From contig CAJURQ010000003.1 of assembly GCA_910588955.1 (NCBI GenBank), forward strand, positions 62,001 through 126,000: a stretch of DNA of 64,000 nt, in the 5' to 3' direction. Below are positions 31,696 to 40,194 of the stretch, one piece after another. This stretch comes from an uncultured Lachnospiraceae bacterium. GTDB taxonomy: Bacteria > Bacillota > Clostridia > Lachnospirales > Lachnospiraceae. Made by a program: the position numbers and the translations under genes. Numbering within the stretch: the first letter of the stretch is position 1; each line of letters begins with the position of its first letter. The notes beneath the pieces were generated by a model that searched no databases, was not told the origin of the DNA, and was given only the letters and a program-made list of their open reading frames with translations.

Positions 31696-33834
31696 TTACA
31701 CTTCTTCCAGAATCAGAAAATCCCAGCAGGAGAGGGAGATTCTGTCACCGTCCTTGACTAAGACAGTCGGTGTCTCGTTTGAATCTGTGTTTGCAGATGC
31801 CGCCGCGCCGTCGCTGTCTGCGGTTTCGTGTCCTACAAGCAGCACGCGGGCGTCCGCGCCGTGGTAGATGGTTTCCTGCGGTTCTTCGGAATAATTAAAA
31901 TAGTATATGATTTCTTTTTGCAGGTCGTTTATGCCACGCTTTACAATCAGGGGATAGGCGGCTTCTTCTCTGGCGATCTCCGCCTTTTCACAGAGAAGGT
32001 TGAGCAGTTTTTTGAGCACGTCCGCATCCGTGTAGCAGCCCAGATAGGCGGCATAGCCCTGACCGAACCGGTTGCCCGTGATGGCGGCGCAGTCGCCCCA
32101 GTGGGGGTGGTCGTAGAGGGCGAGTGTTTCGGCGTCGTCGGGGAGGAGAAGTTCCATCCAATTGTGGATGCAGGGATACGCATCCTGTTCCGATACAGAG
32201 TTGACTGATTCAGTCATATCAATCGTGTGGGACGCATGAGCCGTGTTCCCGGCGGTTTTCGGATTTGCGCGCAGTCCTACTCGCACAGCGTCCGTGAACT
32301 GGTCGTAGGTCATGCCGAACACTTCGGTCAGTCCGTGGGGCAGGTCGTCGTGATAAATTTTCAGCATTCTGTCCGCCACCGCGGTTTTGAAGGTGGAGAG
32401 CAGGACGCCGCCCGCCCGCACATAGTCTTTTAGCGCGTTCGTCAGTCGGTCGGAGACGCTGTATAGCGCGGGGGTAATCAGCAGTTTGTATTGACTAAAT
32501 AAGTCGATATCGTCCTCCGCCGAGAGGATGTCGCATTCCACATTCATCTCATAGAGGGCGTCGAAAACCCAGCGGAACACGTCGTTGTATGCCGGACCGT
32601 CCTTGATGGGAAACCATTGCAGGGCGTCCAGAGAGACATTGTCCAAAAGGATTGCCGTGGGACAGTGCTTTTTCAGATTGACCAAGTGAGTACCGTATTC
32701 GGCAAAGTCCGAGCCGATGCGGCATGTCTCCCGGTAGGTGGCGTTCTCTTTCAGATTGTGGCTTAAGACTCCTTTCCAATAAGATTCAATGGCGTTGTGG
32801 ATGGAGTGCCAGTGCCAGTATTCCACACAGTTCGCGCCGTTTGCCAGATGGCTGAACGCCTGTAAGCGAAGCTGCCCGGGGTAGGAGAGCCAGCCGTGGC
32901 AGCCCTGCGCCTCGGTCTCCAGAACGAGGTAGTTGTCCTTTTTTAAGGAGCGGGCGATGGCGCCGCCGAAGGCAATCTCTTTTCCTGTAAGATCCTGCGC
33001 GGAGGGGTGGTAGATATCACAGCCCGCCACGGTCAAGGGCTTGGCAGCTTCCCACTGGTCAACCTCCGGCTGCAGACCGAAGGAGTAGCCACGCCAGTCG
33101 TAGTCGAAATTTTGTGTGATGAACTGATCCGGGCGGGCGTATTCCTGCACGATGGCACATTGCCATGCGAGAAATTCCGACACAAGTTTTCGCTGGAATT
33201 TATGGTATTCCGCGCCGAGGCTTGCGTTGATCGTGCCGCGCACGTCGGGAAAATCCTCCCACGCATTGATGCGGTTGCTCCAGTAATCCAGTCCCCACGC
33301 CTCATTTAAGAGCGTCAGGTCATCATGAAAAAGCGTCCGCACATAGTCCACAAACTTTTTCTGGGCGTAGGCGGAGCAGGTGTCGTAGGATTTGGTTTCA
33401 TTGTCGAGCTGGAAACCGATCACATGGTCGTAGGGCAGCACCTCCTCCATCAGACGGCGGATGATGCGTTCCGCATGTTTTAAGTACATGGGATGGGCGA
33501 TATCCATATTCTGCCTGTGACCGTAACGCCCCGGTCCGTCGTGGGTTTCGGTGATGATATCCGGGTATTTGCGGACAAGCCATGTGGGGACAGCGTAGGA
33601 GGGTGTGCCAACGATCACCTGAATGCCGTGCTTTTTTGCGCAGGAAAGCATCCGGTGCAGATGGGTGAAATCGAAGACGCCGTCCTGCGGTTCCCAAGTG
33701 CTCCAAGTGGACTCCGCGATGCGGATCACGTTCATACCCGCCTTTTTCATCATTTCCATGTCGGTTTCGATGCGGTCTACGGGGAGATATTCGTCGTAGT
33801 ATGCTGCGCCGTAGAGAAGTTTATTTGTTTTCAT
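31696..33834 (-). CDS. Beta-galactosidase, glycoside hydrolase family 42
   Basis: 712 aa cytoplasmic enzyme that releases terminal beta-galactose. Seen: the (beta/alpha)8 opening GAAYYDEYLPVDRIETDMEM and IRIAESTWSTWEP, the acid/base Glu in GFQLDNETKSYD (about residue 145), the nucleophile Glu in LVLETEAQGCHGW (about 305), then a trimerisation domain (about 390-590, YDVLSAEDDIDLFSQYKLL-like) and a small C-terminal beta domain. No signal peptide. It stands alone, without a transporter or regulator beside it, so the substrate cannot be narrowed; plant galactan pieces or lactose are usual for GH42. Confidence 0.93.
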   Translation of the reverse strand: MKTNKLLYGAAYYDEYLPVDRIETDMEMMKKAGMNVIRIAESTWSTWEPQDGVFDFTHLHRMLSCAKKHGIQVIVGTPSYAVPTWLVRKYPDIITETHDGPGRYGHRQNMDIAHPMYLKHAERIIRRLMEEVLPYDHVIGFQLDNETKSYDTCSAYAQKKFVDYVRTLFHDDLTLLNEAWGLDYWSNRINAWEDFPDVRGTINASLGAEYHKFQRKLVSEFLAWQCAIVQEYARPDQFITQNFDYDWRGYSFGLQPEVDQWEAAKPLTVAGCDIYHPSAQDLTGKEIAFGGAIARSLKKDNYLVLETEAQGCHGWLSYPGQLRLQAFSHLANGANCVEYWHWHSIHNAIESYWKGVLSHNLKENATYRETCRIGSDFAEYGTHLVNLKKHCPTAILLDNVSLDALQWFPIKDGPAYNDVFRWVFDALYEMNVECDILSAEDDIDLFSQYKLLITPALYSVSDRLTNALKDYVRAGGVLLSTFKTAVADRMLKIYHDDLPHGLTEVFGMTYDQFTDAVRVGLRANPKTAGNTAHASHTIDMTESVNSVSEQDAYPCIHNWMELLLPDDAETLALYDHPHWGDCAAITGNRFGQGYAAYLGCYTDADVLKKLLNLLCEKAEIAREEAAYPLIVKRGINDLQKEIIYYFNYSEEPQETIYHGADARVLLVGHETADSDGAAASANTDSNETPTVLVKDGDRISLSCWDFLILEEV

Positions 33835-33914
33835 ACTGATATCCCTTCTTTTTCTGTTGATAAGATTCTGGTGTTAAAAGGCATTTCGATGGACTTACGT
33901 TGGCGGCATGCTCT

Positions 33915-34319
33915 TTAGAGCATGGTTTCCAATTTCTCCACTGCCAGCCGGATATATTCGCCGAGAGAGTTTTCCGCGCACCCCGCGATAAAGTGGTTGC
34001 AGCGGTTGACGGGAATCAGAATTTTAAAGGCTTTGCTTGCGCCGACGGCAGTAGCGATGGCGGGAGTGATCTCCCCCAATAGAGCGTTTGCGAAGACAAT
34101 TCCCACGGGACCGATCACGATATCTGCATCGGTCACGTTTACCAGCACGGCATTCTCACCGGTTGCGCCAAAGTCCGCACCCGCCTTTAACATGGCGGCG
34201 GTGGCGGCGGTATTGGTGCCGATGGCGTAGAGCTCTAAATCTCTGTGTTTTGCCTTGATCTGTTCGATGACGGTCTTGCCGATGCGACCGCCCTGTCCGT
34301 CGATGACGGTGATTTTCAT
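33915..34319 (-). CDS. DUF3842 family protein
   Basis: 134 aa. Rossmann-like opening MKITVIDGQGGRIGKTVIEQ, then ELYAIGTNTAATAAMLKAGA and IVIGPVGIVFANALLGEITP, ending with NRCNHFIAGCAENSLGEYIR. This matches DUF3842, a Clostridia family that keeps a Cys pair and a nucleotide-like glycine loop but has no known role. GGAGGAATCC lies ahead of the ATG. It is divergent to spoVAA, with about 115 bp between them; a link to sporulation is possible but unproven. Confidence 0.85.
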   Translation of the reverse strand: MKITVIDGQGGRIGKTVIEQIKAKHRDLELYAIGTNTAATAAMLKAGADFGATGENAVLVNVTDADIVIGPVGIVFANALLGEITPAIATAVGASKAFKILIPVNRCNHFIAGCAENSLGEYIRLAVEKLETML

Positions 34320-34434
34320 GTGGATTCCTCCTTAAAAAATTTATATCATCAGTATAGCATAGGCAATTAGCGTATAAAATAAAAAAATTTCCTCATAATA
34401 CCCATATATAAAAATGGTGGAAATGGGAGAAGTT

Positions 34435-35070
34435 ATGTCAACTAACAACGTGACCATTTATCTGAAAGCGGAACAGAATATAGAGGTGCAGAAGCCGGAG
34501 GTGTGTGTCAAGGATATCGCGTCGCTAACCTGCGCGGATGCCCATGTGCTTGCAAAGGCGAAATCTCTTAAATTGTGGACTTTTCAGGAGGGGGAGAGCA
34601 AGCGGCAGGTCATCAGTGTGCTCAAGGTTGTTGCGGAGATCGAGCGCGCCTGTCCCGGCGTGAGTGTGGAGAGTTTGGGGGAGACGGACGTGCTTGTGGA
34701 GTGGATCAGCGTGGACAGGCATAAGGGCTTTGCACAGTGGTGCAAGCTGGCGTTTGTGTCTCTCGTCAGTTTTTTTGGCACGGCTTTTACGATCATGGCT
34801 TTTCACAACGATATCGGGATCAATGAGGTTTTCTCAAAGCTTTACGAGATGGTGATGGGTTATCGGGGGGACGGGTACGGGATTCTGGAACTATCCTATT
34901 CGCTCGGGCTGGCGGTCGGCATTATTGTGTTTTTCAACCATATCGGCGGCAGGCGGATCACCAAGGACCCCACGCCTATTGAGGTGGAAATGCGCGTCTA
35001 TGAAAAGGATGTGAATCAGGCGCTCATCGCGACGGCGGACAGGGAGGGAAAGACCATTGATGTTTCTTAA
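34435..35070 (+). CDS. spoVAA: Stage V sporulation protein AA
   Basis: 211 aa from the ATG at 34435 (GGGAGAAG upstream; earlier ATGs at 34414 and 34423 lack a good site). The N-terminal two thirds form the cytoplasmic SpoVAA domain (NVTIYLKAEQNIEVQKPEVC; VKDIASLTCADAHVL), followed by two membrane helices (about residues 100-123 with FVSLVSFFGTAFTIMAFHN and 155-175 with YSLGLAVGIIVFFNHIGG). Part of the SpoVA channel complex of the spore inner membrane that moves calcium-dipicolinate. Its end overlaps the spoVAB start by 11 bp. Expected to be transcribed by sigma-G in the forespore. Confidence 0.88.
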   Translation: MSTNNVTIYLKAEQNIEVQKPEVCVKDIASLTCADAHVLAKAKSLKLWTFQEGESKRQVISVLKVVAEIERACPGVSVESLGETDVLVEWISVDRHKGFAQWCKLAFVSLVSFFGTAFTIMAFHNDIGINEVFSKLYEMVMGYRGDGYGILELSYSLGLAVGIIVFFNHIGGRRITKDPTPIEVEMRVYEKDVNQALIATADREGKTIDVS

Positions 35071-35545
35071 ACAAATTCTTTTGGCGGTGATCGGGGCAAG
35101 CGCGGGACTGATCGTGTCGGCGGGCGTGTTTACCGTGCTGATATCGGTTGGGCTGATCCCGAGATTTGCGGGCAAAATGCATGTAGCAAAAAAGGTGTTC
35201 GTGCTGGAGGAGATGGTCATTTTCGGCACACTGACCGGCAGTTATTTCAGTGTCTTCCGAGAGTGGGGCATGATCGGGAGGATGGTGCGGACACATGCGG
35301 TTTTCGGGGCGGCGACGGAGGGCGTGTGGAATTTCGCGGGGACGCTTTTGCAGATTGTGTTCGGCTTGTTTGCGGGTATCTTTGTGGGGTGTCTTGCGCT
35401 CGCCATTGCGGAGATGTTAAACACGATTCCCGTTTTTGCCAGAAGGATCGGTTTCCGTCACGGGCTGGGGATTGCGATACTTTCCGTGGCGCTGGGGAAA
35501 CTAACGGGGAGCGTGATTTATTTTACGCAGCGGGTGTTTTTGTGA
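35060..35545 (+). CDS. spoVAB: Stage V sporulation protein AB
   Basis: 161 aa membrane protein with four helices. Start ATG at 35060 (a TTG lies one codon earlier). Seen: QILLAVIGASAGLIVSAGVF, the loop LIPRFAGKMHVAKKVFVLEE and EMLNTIPVFARRIGFRHGLG, all characteristic of SpoVAB. It overlaps spoVAA, so the two are translationally coupled and act in the same spore membrane complex. A 176-bp purine-rich gap separates it from spoVAC. Confidence 0.9.
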   Translation: MFLKQILLAVIGASAGLIVSAGVFTVLISVGLIPRFAGKMHVAKKVFVLEEMVIFGTLTGSYFSVFREWGMIGRMVRTHAVFGAATEGVWNFAGTLLQIVFGLFAGIFVGCLALAIAEMLNTIPVFARRIGFRHGLGIAILSVALGKLTGSVIYFTQRVFL

Positions 35546-35721
35546 GGAACCGGTAATGAAGCGAGAGTATAAACGGATGAAATCGGAAAACTGACGGAAC
35601 ATTCGAAACGGCGCGGAAATGCAGCCTAGAAAGAAAATGCCGGAAGGGTGAAAAACAGAGCAGAGGGATGGAAGGATAGGCAGAATAAAGGGAAGAAAGT
35701 CAAAAAAGGAGAGGGCAGATC

Positions 35722-36231
35722 ATGGCACAGAGTCAGGTACAAAATGAAACAAGGAATCAGGAAAAAGAGATGACACAGCAGGAACGGGAGCAGGCTTACA
35801 GGCAGCACGTGGAGCAGACGACGCCGAAATACAGTATGCCCGTGCGCATGGCGAAGGCTTTTTTGGTCGGCGGCATCATCTGTGTGATTGGACAGGGCAT
35901 TTTAAACTATGCCACAAACAGCATGGGGCTTGACAAGGAGACAGCGGGTTCGTGGTGCTCTATGCTTTTGGTGCTCGCAAGCGTCCTGCTGACCGGATTT
36001 GGTCTCTACCATAAATGCGTAGAGTGGGGCGGGGCGGGTGCGCTCGTGCCAATCACGGGCTTCGCGAACTCCGTTGCCTCGGCGGCGATCGAGTATCAGA
36101 AGGAAGGGCAGGTATACGGTATCGGCTGTAAAATCTTCACCATCGCCGGACCGGTGATCCTGTACGGGATTTTCACAAGCTGGGTGCTGGGCGTGGCATA
36201 CTGGATCGGGAAGATGGTGGGGATTGTGTGA
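35722..36231 (+). CDS. spoVAC: Stage V sporulation protein AC
   Basis: 169 aa. A polar, Gln/Glu-rich N-terminus (about 35 residues) precedes the conserved YSMPVRMAKAFLVGGIICVI and further membrane segments (SMLLVLASVLLTGFGLYHKC; AGPVILYGIFTSWVLGVAYW), with the mark GALVPITGFANSVASAAIEY. SpoVAC is thought to be a mechanosensitive channel subunit for dipicolinate movement. AAAGGAGAGGG lies upstream. In most spore formers spoVAD and spoVAE follow directly; here the next gene is a MerR regulator on the opposite strand. Confidence 0.93.
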   Translation: MAQSQVQNETRNQEKEMTQQEREQAYRQHVEQTTPKYSMPVRMAKAFLVGGIICVIGQGILNYATNSMGLDKETAGSWCSMLLVLASVLLTGFGLYHKCVEWGGAGALVPITGFANSVASAAIEYQKEGQVYGIGCKIFTIAGPVILYGIFTSWVLGVAYWIGKMVGIV

Positions 36232-36247
36232 GGGGCGCCATAGTCGT

Positions 36248-37066
36248 TTACCCCATCACAGGAATCTCAATCTGTACAATATAATCCTCAATCCGGTCGA
36301 TCACATTTTCGTTGATACCCATCTCATAGGAAAATCCGTGGAGCGTCAGGTTGTGCGCCTTTGCATAGGCAAGGATTTCTCGGTAACGTCCGGGGATGCC
36401 GCCCCATTCGCCTTTGTAGAAGGCGCGCAGATATTTTCCGCCGGGCGTAATGTGCAGTCCCGCTTCGTAGGAGAGAAAGGGAATCTCGATAAACAACTTA
36501 CAGTAGTCGTCAAAACAGCCGTTTTGCAGGCTGGTGACGGGGATCATAGAGCCGTAGGAAGCTTCATGCAGGCGTCCGAGATGATACTTTTCCGTCTCGA
36601 CGGTGATCAGTTCGACTTCCTCCTCAAAGGAGGTTTCCCGGTTCACATCCACGGTGACGAGACAGCGTTCTTTTTTCTCAATGACGCTGATCTCGGATAA
36701 GTCCATGGTAAGCAGGGTTTCCATATTCTGCCGATGCGTGCAGAGCGTTGTGCGGACCGCCTGTAGGTGGTTGATCTGCAAGTCGAGCGCCGCGATTTTT
36801 TCTTCCAGAAGGGTTTTCAGGGCAAAAGCGGAACGGTCTCTCAGGAAGTCCTGTATTTCGCGGACGGAAACATCAAGTTCCCGCAGAAGGAGAATGGTTT
36901 CCAGAATCGGACTCTGGTGGTAGTTGTAACAGCGGTAGCCGTTTTCAGGATTGATGGCGGCGGGTTGAAACAGCCCGATCTCGTCGTACCACATAAGGGT
37001 TTTCTTGTTGATGCCGTGCATGGCGGCAAACTGACCGATTGTGAGAAATTTATCTTTTTTATTCAT
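36248..37066 (-). CDS. MerR-family regulator with effector-binding domain
   Basis: 272 aa. N-terminal MerR winged helix (FLTIGQFAAMHGINKKTLMW, YDEIGLFQP, about residues 6-36), a coiled-coil dimer helix (about 75-118, FALKTLLEEKIAALDLQINH) and a C-terminal GyrI/BltR-like ligand domain (about 125-270, with FIEIPFLSYEAGLHITPGGK). Such proteins activate multidrug-efflux genes after binding a small molecule; no transporter is adjacent. It converges on spoVAC, with only 16 bp between stops, and diverges from bioY. Confidence 0.88.
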   Translation of the reverse strand: MNKKDKFLTIGQFAAMHGINKKTLMWYDEIGLFQPAAINPENGYRCYNYHQSPILETILLLRELDVSVREIQDFLRDRSAFALKTLLEEKIAALDLQINHLQAVRTTLCTHRQNMETLLTMDLSEISVIEKKERCLVTVDVNRETSFEEEVELITVETEKYHLGRLHEASYGSMIPVTSLQNGCFDDYCKLFIEIPFLSYEAGLHITPGGKYLRAFYKGEWGGIPGRYREILAYAKAHNLTLHGFSYEMGINENVIDRIEDYIVQIEIPVMG

Positions 37067-37185
37067 ACTGTTGTATCACCCTCGTTTTTGCCAGACTAAC
37101 TGTATTGTAGCTGTATGGTTATCATACGACACATGGATGGGAATTACAAGGGAACCTGTCGTCAGGAGACTGCCGGAAAAGCGGC

Positions 37186-37213
37186 TTGACATACATTTCT
37201 ATTATGCTATACT
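37186..37213 (+). promoter_or_regulatory. Promoter of the biotin cluster
   Basis: TTGACA (37186-37191), 16-nt spacer and TATACT (37208-37213). It lies immediately upstream of the BirA operator, so a bound repressor would cover the transcription start. Confidence 0.75.
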
Positions 37214-37217
37214 CATA

Positions 37218-37248
37218 TTGTTAACCAAAACAATACAATGGTTAACAA
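37218..37248 (+). promoter_or_regulatory. BirA (biotin repressor) operator
   Basis: TTGTTAACC (37218-37226) and GGTTAACAA (37240-37248), a perfect inverted repeat with a 13-nt spacer, the known Firmicute BirA box. Biotinyl-AMP-loaded BirA would bind here and shut off bioY and downstream genes. Confidence 0.9.
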
Positions 37249-37270
37249 TGAGAGAGTGAAAGGAGTAATC

Positions 37271-37903
37271 ATGGTGGAACATATGGAAAAACGACTTACC
37301 TTTGCATCGGAAAAGAGGGAGAAAGCGGCTGCAGGGAGAAAGATCAGCACGCAGGACATGGTGCTTTGCGGGGTATTTACCACGCTGATAGCGATAGGGG
37401 CATTTATCAAGGTTCCTGTGCCGGTAGTGCCGTTTACTCTGCAGTTTCTGTTTACCATGTTGGCGGGACTTCTGTTGGGCGGCAGGAAAGGCGCACTGAG
37501 CGTCGGCGTTTACATTCTGCTCGGTTTGGTGGGGCTTCCCATTTTTGCGGAGGGCGGGGGCTTCTGGTACATATTGAAACCAAGTTTTGGCTATCTGCTT
37601 GGATTTATGCTGGCGGCATATGTGACGGGCAGGATGGTGGAGCGCAAAGGGCGCTTATCGACCGGGTGGGTCATGGCTGTGAACTTTCTGGGACTTTTCA
37701 TCGTCTATGCGGCGGGGATGATTTACTATTATGTGATATGCAATTATGTGATTGATACGCCGATTGCGCTGGGACCGCTGTTTCTGTACTGTTTCGTGCT
37801 GGCAGTTCCGGGGGACATCTGCCTGTGTATTCTGGCGGCGATATTGACCGTGAGAGTAAAGCCCGTATTTGACAGGATGCGGGGAAACGCCGCGAAGAGA
37901 TAA
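37271..37903 (+). CDS. bioY: Biotin transporter substrate-binding subunit BioY
   Basis: S-component of an ECF-type biotin importer, 210 aa. Start at 37271 with AAAGGAG upstream; the longer frame begins inside the operator. Six membrane helices; family marks include MVLCGVFTTLIAIGAFIKVP, the run VPVVPFTLQFLFTMLAGLLL with GGRKGALSVGVYILLGLVG, and GFYWYILKPSFGYLLG-like GFWYILKPSFGYLLGFMLA. The ECF energising module (EcfA1, A2, T) is elsewhere. Controlled by the BirA operator at 37218-37248. Confidence 0.94.
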   Translation: MVEHMEKRLTFASEKREKAAAGRKISTQDMVLCGVFTTLIAIGAFIKVPVPVVPFTLQFLFTMLAGLLLGGRKGALSVGVYILLGLVGLPIFAEGGGFWYILKPSFGYLLGFMLAAYVTGRMVERKGRLSTGWVMAVNFLGLFIVYAAGMIYYYVICNYVIDTPIALGPLFLYCFVLAVPGDICLCILAAILTVRVKPVFDRMRGNAAKR

Positions 37904-37994
37904 AAAACAGAAAACTGACTGCAATGGTCAGAAGATGGAGTCATGTGAAAGTGTCGGAGACAGGAAAATGGATGAAAGAAGAGGCAGCGGGAGT

Positions 37995-38678
37995 ATGAGC
38001 AGGAATCTCTTTATAACGGGAACAGGTACGGATGTTGGAAAGACATATGTGACCGGGTTGGTCATTAAAAAACTGGCGGAGAGCGGCGCGCAAGCCGCTT
38101 ACTATAAAGCGGCAATGAGCGGCAATGAGAGAAGGGCGGACGGCACGCTGATTCCGGGGGACGCCTTGTCTGTGAAGGAGGTTTCGGGGATATCCCAGCC
38201 TTTGGAGGAGATGTGCCCTTACATATACGAAAACGCGTATTCACCCCATCTGGCGGCACGCTTGGAGGGGGGATCTGTGGAACTGTCCGTGGTTCGGGAA
38301 GGCTTTCGGAGAGTTAGCGAAAAATACGACTATGTGACTGTGGAGGGCAGCGGCGGCATTCTCTGTCCTATCCGCTATGACAGGGAGAAGATTTTTCTGG
38401 AAGATGTGATAAAATGTCTCGACCTGTCCTGCCTGCTCATTGCGGACGCGGGGCTTGGCACGATCAACAGTGTGGTTCTCACCGCAGAGTACATGCGCGC
38501 AAAAAACATTCCTCTTGTGGGGATGATCTTTAACCGTTTTCATCCCGGCGACGTGATGGAGGAGGACAACATCCGCATGTGCGAGGAGCTGACGGGGCTA
38601 AAAACCTTGGCATGTTTGCGGGAGGGAGAGCGGGAGCTTTCGATGGATGTGGAGGAGTTGAAGGTGTTGTATCGTTGA
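37995..38678 (+). CDS. bioD: ATP-dependent dethiobiotin synthetase
   Basis: Forms the ureido ring of dethiobiotin from DAPA, CO2 and ATP. 227 aa from the ATG at 37995, where the protein opens with the P-loop SRNLFITGTGTDVGKTYVTG; an ATG at 37968 with GGAG upstream is an alternative. Also seen: the catalytic Lys in YYKAAMSG, VEGSGGILCPI (about residues 113-123) and MIFNRFHPGD. It follows bioY by 91 bp and is probably in the same BirA-controlled transcript. The 195-nt structured element lies between it and bioA. Confidence 0.94.
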   Translation: MSRNLFITGTGTDVGKTYVTGLVIKKLAESGAQAAYYKAAMSGNERRADGTLIPGDALSVKEVSGISQPLEEMCPYIYENAYSPHLAARLEGGSVELSVVREGFRRVSEKYDYVTVEGSGGILCPIRYDREKIFLEDVIKCLDLSCLLIADAGLGTINSVVLTAEYMRAKNIPLVGMIFNRFHPGDVMEEDNIRMCEELTGLKTLACLREGERELSMDVEELKVLYR

Positions 38679-38685
38679 TGGGATA

Positions 38686-38877
38686 ATTGCGAAACTCTTC
38701 TCAGAGTTACATTAATTGTGCAAATAGTATAACCATAAGCAGACCCTTGGAAGCCGTCAGCGCTTAATGAGGTATTTTCGAATTTAGCGCTGTTACGGCT
38801 GGAACGGAGCGCAAGCGCGTCTGCGTTGGTTATGCTATTTGTACAATTTCAATAACCATGATAGAGTTTCGCAATTT
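38686..38877 (+). repeat. 192-nt structured element, copy 2 (between bioD and bioA)
   Basis: Ends AATTGCGAAACTCT (38686-38699) and AGAGTTTCGCAATT (38864-38877) form an exact 14-bp inverted repeat. Its 96-nt core (38735-38830) differs from the copy at 19601-19696 at only four positions. The inner flank stem (ATTGTGCAAATAGTATAACC paired with the stretch 38828-38850) has a different sequence from copy 1 but remains paired, with G-U-type pairs. The right end is 26 nt before the bioA ATG. It begins 8 bp after the bioD stop, so it splits the biotin operon. Confidence 0.8.
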
Positions 38878-38903
38878 ATAAAGTAATAAAGAGAGGAAAT
38901 GCA

Positions 38904-40091
38904 ATGATTTGGTATCCTTACGAACAAATGAAAACCATGAAACCGCCCTACGAGATCGTGGACGCGGAGGGCGTATACCTTTACACGGAGGACGGACAGG
39001 AAATGATCGACTCCATCTCCTCGTGGTGGAGTGTGATCCACGGCTACAAGCACCCCGCTCTCACAAAGGCGATCAAGGAGCAGGCGGACGTGTTTTCCCA
39101 TGTGATGCTGGGAGGGCTGACCCACCCGGCGGTACAGCGGCTGTCGGATAAACTGGCGGACTGGCTGCCAGGCGATCTGGACTACTGCTTTTTCTCGGAT
39201 TCCGGTTCGGTGGCGGTGGAGGTTGCGCTGAAGATGGCGCTGCAGTTTAACGTGAACAGGAAGGACGGGCGGAAAACGGTGCTTTCCCTCACCCACTCTT
39301 ATCACGGAGACACCTTCAAGACGATGGAAGTGGGAGATGACGAGGATTATCATTTTGCCTTTGAGGAGAAACAGGGCGTGATTCATATTCCCACAAAGAT
39401 ACCGGCTTTGGAGGAGGCGTTTGAGAAATATCACGAGGAGCTTAACTGTTTTATTGTAGAACCGCTTTTGCAGGGAGCCGGCGGTATGCGGATGTACGGG
39501 CTGGACTTTTTAAAGCGTGCCAGGCAGCTCTGCGACCAATATGACGTGCTGCTGATTTTTGACGAGGTTGCGACGGGATTCGGACGGACGGGATACCGGT
39601 TTGTGGCGGACGAGGTACTGCCGGATATTCTTGTGCTCGGCAAGGCGTTGACGGGCGGTTATATCGGACATGCAGTGACGGTTGCGGGAGAGAAGGTGTA
39701 CCGGGGTTTTTATGGGGACGACCCGGCGCTCGCGCTGATGCACGGTCCGACTTTTATGGGAAACGCCCTTGCATGCAGTGCGGCACTCGCCTCCATCGAA
39801 CTGTTTGAGGGGCAGGATTACATGGCGAAGATTCACAGGATTACGGAGATTATGCGGCGGGAGATGGCGGATTTTTCTAACCCGAAGGTGAAAGAGGTGC
39901 GCATCATGGGCGGCTGTATCTGCTTGGAAGTGTATGACGGCGCCGTTCTTTCGGGGTATCAGGAGTTTGCGGCAAAGAGAGGCGTATTTGCCAGACCGTT
40001 TCTCAAGTATCTCTACGCTATGCCGCCCTACGTGATCTCGGAGGAGGAGCTGGTACAGGTGCTGTCTGTTATGAGGGCGTGGTTTGGCTGA
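38904..40091 (+). CDS. bioA: Adenosylmethionine-8-amino-7-oxononanoate aminotransferase
   Basis: PLP enzyme that turns KAPA into DAPA with S-adenosylmethionine as amino donor. 395 aa, slightly shorter than the E. coli enzyme (429). Seen: IWYPYEQMKTMKPPYEIVDA, SWWSVIHGYKHPAL (substrate pocket), the PLP-phosphate SDSGSVAVEVALKMA, LIFDEVATGFGRTG, and the Schiff-base Lys in LVLGKALTGGYIGH (about residue 250). AGAGAGG precedes the ATG. Sits between bioD and bioB. Confidence 0.94.
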   Translation: MIWYPYEQMKTMKPPYEIVDAEGVYLYTEDGQEMIDSISSWWSVIHGYKHPALTKAIKEQADVFSHVMLGGLTHPAVQRLSDKLADWLPGDLDYCFFSDSGSVAVEVALKMALQFNVNRKDGRKTVLSLTHSYHGDTFKTMEVGDDEDYHFAFEEKQGVIHIPTKIPALEEAFEKYHEELNCFIVEPLLQGAGGMRMYGLDFLKRARQLCDQYDVLLIFDEVATGFGRTGYRFVADEVLPDILVLGKALTGGYIGHAVTVAGEKVYRGFYGDDPALALMHGPTFMGNALACSAALASIELFEGQDYMAKIHRITEIMRREMADFSNPKVKEVRIMGGCICLEVYDGAVLSGYQEFAAKRGVFARPFLKYLYAMPPYVISEEELVQVLSVMRAWFG

Positions 40092-40194
40092 GTTATGTAA
40101 ACTTATCCCATGATGTCTTGAATGCGAAAAAAAGTTATGTAAACCCTAAAGGCGCGGCTGGAAATTTTGACATGGATAGAAAGAGGGACAGACG

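Noticed and set aside
40092..40144. TTATGTAAAC copies near bioB as BirA sites
   Set aside because: The BirA box is TTGTTAACC-spacer-GGTTAACAA, found only at 37218; these copies lack that symmetry and recur near unrelated genes.
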